From assembly GCF_000023445.1 (NCBI RefSeq), contig NC_012881.1:3923501-3987500 (forward strand): DNA of 64,000 nt, written 5' to 3'. The notes beneath the pieces were generated by a model. It was not told the origin of the DNA. It ran no database searches and saw nothing but the letters and a program-made list of their open reading frames with translations. Origin of the DNA: Maridesulfovibrio salexigens DSM 2638 (GTDB lineage: Bacteria; Desulfobacterota; Desulfovibrionia; Desulfovibrionales; Desulfovibrionaceae). Each line of letters opens with the position of its first letter. The stretch's first letter is position 1. This document shows positions 61,027 through 64,000 of the stretch, in pieces. A program made the translations under genes and the position numbers.

Positions 61027-62223
61027 ATGACATCACAAAGCACTATACTTCAGGACCGTCCGGCCAACTGGTCAGCGGTTCTCTCCCTCTTCGTGGGTGT
61101 CACCAGCCTCGTTGCCGCTGAATTCATACCCATCAGTCTGTTGACGCCAATTGCACAGGACCTTGCCATCACCGAAGGTATGGCCGGACAAACTGTTACC
61201 GTTGTCGGCATATTTGCAGTGCTGACAAGCCTGCTACTGGCTCCACTCACCAAGGGCATAAACAGACGGCATATCCTGCTTATTTTTTCCGCACTACTCG
61301 TGGTTTCAAATATTATGGTGGCAACGGCAAATACCTATTCCTTTCTTCTAGTCGGAAGGGGGCTGCTCGGAATATGCGTTGGTGGATTCTGGTCAATGGC
61401 CGCAGCTGTAACGCTTCAACTGGTACCTGCCAACTATGTCCCGCGAGCCTTAAGTCTCATCTACGCCGGAGTTGCGGCTGCCACAGTAATATCACTGCCT
61501 ATAGCCAGTTATCTTGGACATATGGTCGGTTGGAGAAATGTGTTTCTTCTTGAGGCAACACTGGGGGCAACAGGATTGGCCTGGCAGTTTCTATCTCTGC
61601 CTTCCATCAGAGCAGACAAGAACAATGATTTCAAAAACATGTTCAGGCTATTACGACAAGACTGGGTAATACTTGGAATCCTTGCCACTATTTTCAGTTT
61701 TGGCGGGTACAATATCTTTTTCACTTACCTAAGGCCCTATCTGGAACTAGACCTCACTCTCACACCAAACTCCCTTTCGCTGGTACTTGGAATATTTGGA
61801 TTAGCGAACTGTTTGGGAACTTTCGCGGCCGGAATACTTTTCGAACGCAAATTCAGAAGCTGCATGATTGTATTGCAATGCATTCTCTCGGTAGTAGCCA
61901 TTCTGCTCTATCAATTACAGGAAAGGATCTGGATAGAAGTCTTCTTTGTTATCGTATGGGGATTTGTCTGGGGATTCATGCCCGTAGGCTGGACCTCATG
62001 GATAACCCGCACACTTGCTGACAGAGCTGAGATGGCAGGAGGACTATCAGTTGCCTCCATTCAATTCTCGATTGGCGGTGCGGCTGCCATTGGCGGAGTT
62101 ATTTACGACGGTAGCGGAATAGAAGGAATATTCCTTTTGGCAGCAGGCTTTCTCATTCTTTCAACAATACTGATCTGGCTTAGCTTTCTCTTCTTTTTCA
62201 AAGATACCGGACGGCATGCTTAG
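61027..62223 (+). CDS. MFS transporter (drug/metabolite exporter type)
   Basis: Major facilitator of 398 residues with 12 helices. Typical features are TVVGIFAVLTSLLLAPLTKGINRRHILL (loop 2-3 motif), and VGRGLLGICVGGFWSMAA in helix 4-5, resembling the arabinose-efflux/DHA1 group. Likely an exporter of a small toxic compound given the cluster. The ribosome site is weak (AATATATAAAAC before ATG). Confidence 0.85.
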   Translation: MTSQSTILQDRPANWSAVLSLFVGVTSLVAAEFIPISLLTPIAQDLAITEGMAGQTVTVVGIFAVLTSLLLAPLTKGINRRHILLIFSALLVVSNIMVATANTYSFLLVGRGLLGICVGGFWSMAAAVTLQLVPANYVPRALSLIYAGVAAATVISLPIASYLGHMVGWRNVFLLEATLGATGLAWQFLSLPSIRADKNNDFKNMFRLLRQDWVILGILATIFSFGGYNIFFTYLRPYLELDLTLTPNSLSLVLGIFGLANCLGTFAAGILFERKFRSCMIVLQCILSVVAILLYQLQERIWIEVFFVIVWGFVWGFMPVGWTSWITRTLADRAEMAGGLSVASIQFSIGGAAAIGGVIYDGSGIEGIFLLAAGFLILSTILIWLSFLFFFKDTGRHA

Positions 62224-62267
62224 TATTGCCACTTTTCATATGCCCCCACAAAAATACAGGATCAAAC

Positions 62268-62741
62268 ATGCTTAAATTATTACTTATCAGTCTTATTTCA
62301 ATTGGTTCGCTGGCATTTGCATCAAAGTGCCGCGCAGAATCCAAAAATGACGGCAAATACGCCAGCCGCACTCTTGAGAACGGAACCACAGTCAAACTGA
62401 TTGTCGGTGAAACCGTAATCCCGGCACTTCTTAACGATAGCAAATCAGCACAGGCACTCATCGCAAAACTGCCCTATACTGTTGAATTACAACGTTACGC
62501 TCATGATTACTGTGGCGTGATGAGTGATGGCCTGCCTTATGACAAAAGTGATCTGCGTGATGGTTGGCTTGACGGGGATATCGCATTTGCCGTGAGCGGT
62601 AACTATTTCACTATCCTCTACAAGGATGAAGATATTTCCGAACAGTTCGACGGCATCGTAAACATGGGGATCATTAAAGCTCCGCTGTCCATAATGGATA
62701 CCCTTGCTGAAAGTATCTCCCTCCGGATCGAACGGGATTAA
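62268..62741 (+). CDS. Secreted cyclophilin-like-fold protein
   Basis: Protein of 157 residues from the ATG at 62268 (AGGAT upstream); an earlier in-frame ATG lacks a site. Signal peptide about 1-22. The mature part (LENGTTVKLIVGETVIPALLNDSKSAQALIAKLPYTVELQRY, then DGDIAFAVSGNYFTILY) matches the small bacterial cyclophilin-like domain family found beside flavodoxin-type and dehydrogenase genes. It probably lacks prolyl isomerase activity. Fold assignment is moderately secure, function unknown. Confidence 0.78.
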   Translation: MLKLLLISLISIGSLAFASKCRAESKNDGKYASRTLENGTTVKLIVGETVIPALLNDSKSAQALIAKLPYTVELQRYAHDYCGVMSDGLPYDKSDLRDGWLDGDIAFAVSGNYFTILYKDEDISEQFDGIVNMGIIKAPLSIMDTLAESISLRIERD

Positions 62742-62758
62742 ATTCAGGAGCCCCAATT

Positions 62759-63496
62759 ATGCACACAGTAAAATCAATCTCAACCATACTCACAATTGCA
62801 TTTATCCTCAGTCTTGCAACCTTAACAGAGGCAAACAATATGAACACAGAAACAAACCTTAATGCCCGCCAACAATCCATAGTAACAATCGCTGCCTTTA
62901 CCGCCAGTGGTGACATTGAAAAACTCAAACCTGCTCTGACTGAAGGTCTGGAAGCAGGTTTGAGCATCAATGAAATCAAAGAAGTTCTGGTGCAGATGTA
63001 TGCTTACACCGGATTCCCCCGCGCCCTGAACGGCATGGCTGCCTTCATGTCAGTAGTGAAAGACCGCAAGGCCAATGGGATTAAAGATGTGGAAGGCAAA
63101 GAAGCCAGCCCTGTCCCTGCTGATTTCAATAAGGATGAATACGGAGCGAAAGTCCGCGCCAAACTTGCCGGACTGGATAAAGATATCTCAGGAGCAGAGT
63201 GGCAACGGTTCTCCCCGATCATGGACACCTTTCTTAAAAAACACCTTTTTGCAGACATCTTCGTCCGCGATGTTCTCACAGAAGAAGAACGCGAACTCGC
63301 CACCATAGCGGCCCTTGCCAATATGAGCGGTACCGAAGGGCAGCTTTTCTTCCATTACGGCGCAGCCATGAATTCCGGCCTCACCAAAGAGCAAATGAAT
63401 AATTTCATCGAAGTGCTTGATTCCAAGGTCGATAATAAACAAGCCCAAAGCGCAAAAGAAGTCCTTACCGGAGTTCTGGCAAAACGAAACCAATAA
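62759..63496 (+). CDS. Carboxymuconolactone decarboxylase-like protein (secreted, two repeats)
   Basis: Protein of 245 residues with a likely signal peptide (1-25, LTEAN). Two CMD/AhpD-like helical repeats are visible: residues about 35-115 (RQQSIVTIAAFTASGDIEKL; EIKEVLVQMYAYTGFPRALNG) and about 150-240 (DVLTEEERELATIAALANMSG). The CxxC of AhpD peroxidase partners is missing, so it resembles gamma-carboxymuconolactone decarboxylase-type members. CAGGAG precedes the ATG. Common in clusters with cupins and alcohol dehydrogenases, where its role is not settled. Confidence 0.85.
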   Translation: MHTVKSISTILTIAFILSLATLTEANNMNTETNLNARQQSIVTIAAFTASGDIEKLKPALTEGLEAGLSINEIKEVLVQMYAYTGFPRALNGMAAFMSVVKDRKANGIKDVEGKEASPVPADFNKDEYGAKVRAKLAGLDKDISGAEWQRFSPIMDTFLKKHLFADIFVRDVLTEEERELATIAALANMSGTEGQLFFHYGAAMNSGLTKEQMNNFIEVLDSKVDNKQAQSAKEVLTGVLAKRNQ

Positions 63497-63531
63497 TGCA
63501 CAACCTGATAAATATTTAAGGAGAAATTACA

Positions 63532-63945
63532 ATGTCAGAAATCAACACTGATAACTTTTTTGGACAAGGTGAAGATAACACTGCGTACGCTAAATATTTC
63601 GTAGGACAAAGCTATCTTAATATCCTCAACACAGAAGGCGTTTTCATTGCCAATGTGACCTTTGAACCGGGTTGCCGCAACAACTGGCATATCCATCAGG
63701 CAAGTGAAGGCGGAGGCCAGATCCTGCTCTGTACCTCAGGTTGCGGCTGGTATCAGGAATGGGAAAAGCCTGCTCGTGCGCTCAAACCGGGAGATGTCGT
63801 TCACATTCCCGCTGACGTAAAACACTGGCATGGCGCAACTAAAGACGGCTGGTTCTCCCACCTGTCCGTTGAAATTCCCGGTGAAGATAAAAGCAATGAA
63901 TGGCTGGAACCTGTTTCAGACGAAGATTACGGCTCTCTCGACTAA
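63532..63945 (+). CDS. Cupin-domain protein
   Basis: Cytoplasmic single-domain cupin of 137 residues. Motif 1 NNWHIHQASEGGGQILL supplies His-x-His and a downstream Gln/Glu position. Motif 2 GDVVHIPADVKHWHGA supplies the third His ligand. This type accompanies CMD-like proteins and aldehyde-related dehydrogenases and may be an isomerase or dioxygenase-like enzyme. AAGGAGAA precedes the ATG. Last complete gene in the window; nothing was seen in the final 55 bp. Confidence 0.88.
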   Translation: MSEINTDNFFGQGEDNTAYAKYFVGQSYLNILNTEGVFIANVTFEPGCRNNWHIHQASEGGGQILLCTSGCGWYQEWEKPARALKPGDVVHIPADVKHWHGATKDGWFSHLSVEIPGEDKSNEWLEPVSDEDYGSLD

Positions 63946-64000
63946 CCAACCTTAATTCTACAGATAAGGATTCCAAGCGGAATCGAACACACGGCAGAGC

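Overview
The window looks like chromosome of a marine, anaerobic, sulfate-reducing deltaproteobacterium of the Desulfovibrio/Maridesulfovibrio type. This is inferred from gene content, not from a marker gene. Supporting signs are moderate GC, three large chemoreceptors, a class III ribonucleotide reductase behind a cobalamin riboswitch, a second glycyl radical enzyme (GRE) with its activase, a UGA-decoded HesB-like selenoprotein, a Fur-like box of the form recalled for Desulfovibrio, DsrE/F/H-like proteins and several sigma54 promoters. No tRNA, rRNA, CRISPR array, prophage or insertion sequence was recognised.

Layout. 0-12 kb: the end of nhaB, two tandem Cache-PAS chemoreceptors, a small hypothetical gene, nrdD with its riboswitch, and a third chemoreceptor. 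12-17.4 kb: a MarR regulator with a His-rich metal-exporter-like protein and paired palindromic operators, ybaK, and a four-gene ECF vitamin transporter led by a PPC-domain protein. 17.6-27.5 kb: a sigma54-controlled GRE locus. It has an APC permease behind a structured leader, DUF4125, a TSUP permease, a PAS-AAA+ activator, a GRE whose active-site Cys is followed by Val-Ser instead of Val-Glu, an activase, a C_GCAxxG_C_C protein and the selenoprotein. Three sigma54 promoters (two divergent, one before the GRE) tie it together. 27.7-33 kb: TolC plus a MacAB-type exporter in which the adaptor carries a cytoplasmic PAS domain. 33-37.3 kb: a large MscS channel, a YitT protein and an EamA permease.

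37.9-47.3 kb holds the second notable locus. A BCCT transporter with an altered aromatic box, a cytoplasmic AlkP-superfamily phosphodiesterase/sulfatase, TusB/D/C (DsrH/E/F)-like proteins, an OsmC protein and a protein resembling the phosphodiesterase C-terminus form one operon. It has a sigma54 promoter with two GCGACA-N4-TGTCGC-type sites 80-165 bp upstream. The same motif occurs in tandem before the sigma54 activator gene at the far end of the locus, which makes that activator the likely regulator. The substrate is unknown.

47.5-50.5 kb: a GadC-GadB glutamate acid-resistance pair. 50.7-54.5 kb: a Fur-type-regulated ferric-iron ABC transporter. 54.6-57.5 kb: DUF169 with a divergent LysR regulator, and an unusual ParD-like/FadR fusion regulator. 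57.6-64 kb: an AraC (YqhC-like) regulator divergent from a YqhD-like alcohol dehydrogenase, followed by a secreted hydrolase, an MFS exporter, a cyclophilin-like protein, a carboxymuconolactone decarboxylase-like protein and a cupin, probably an aldehyde/xenobiotic response cluster.
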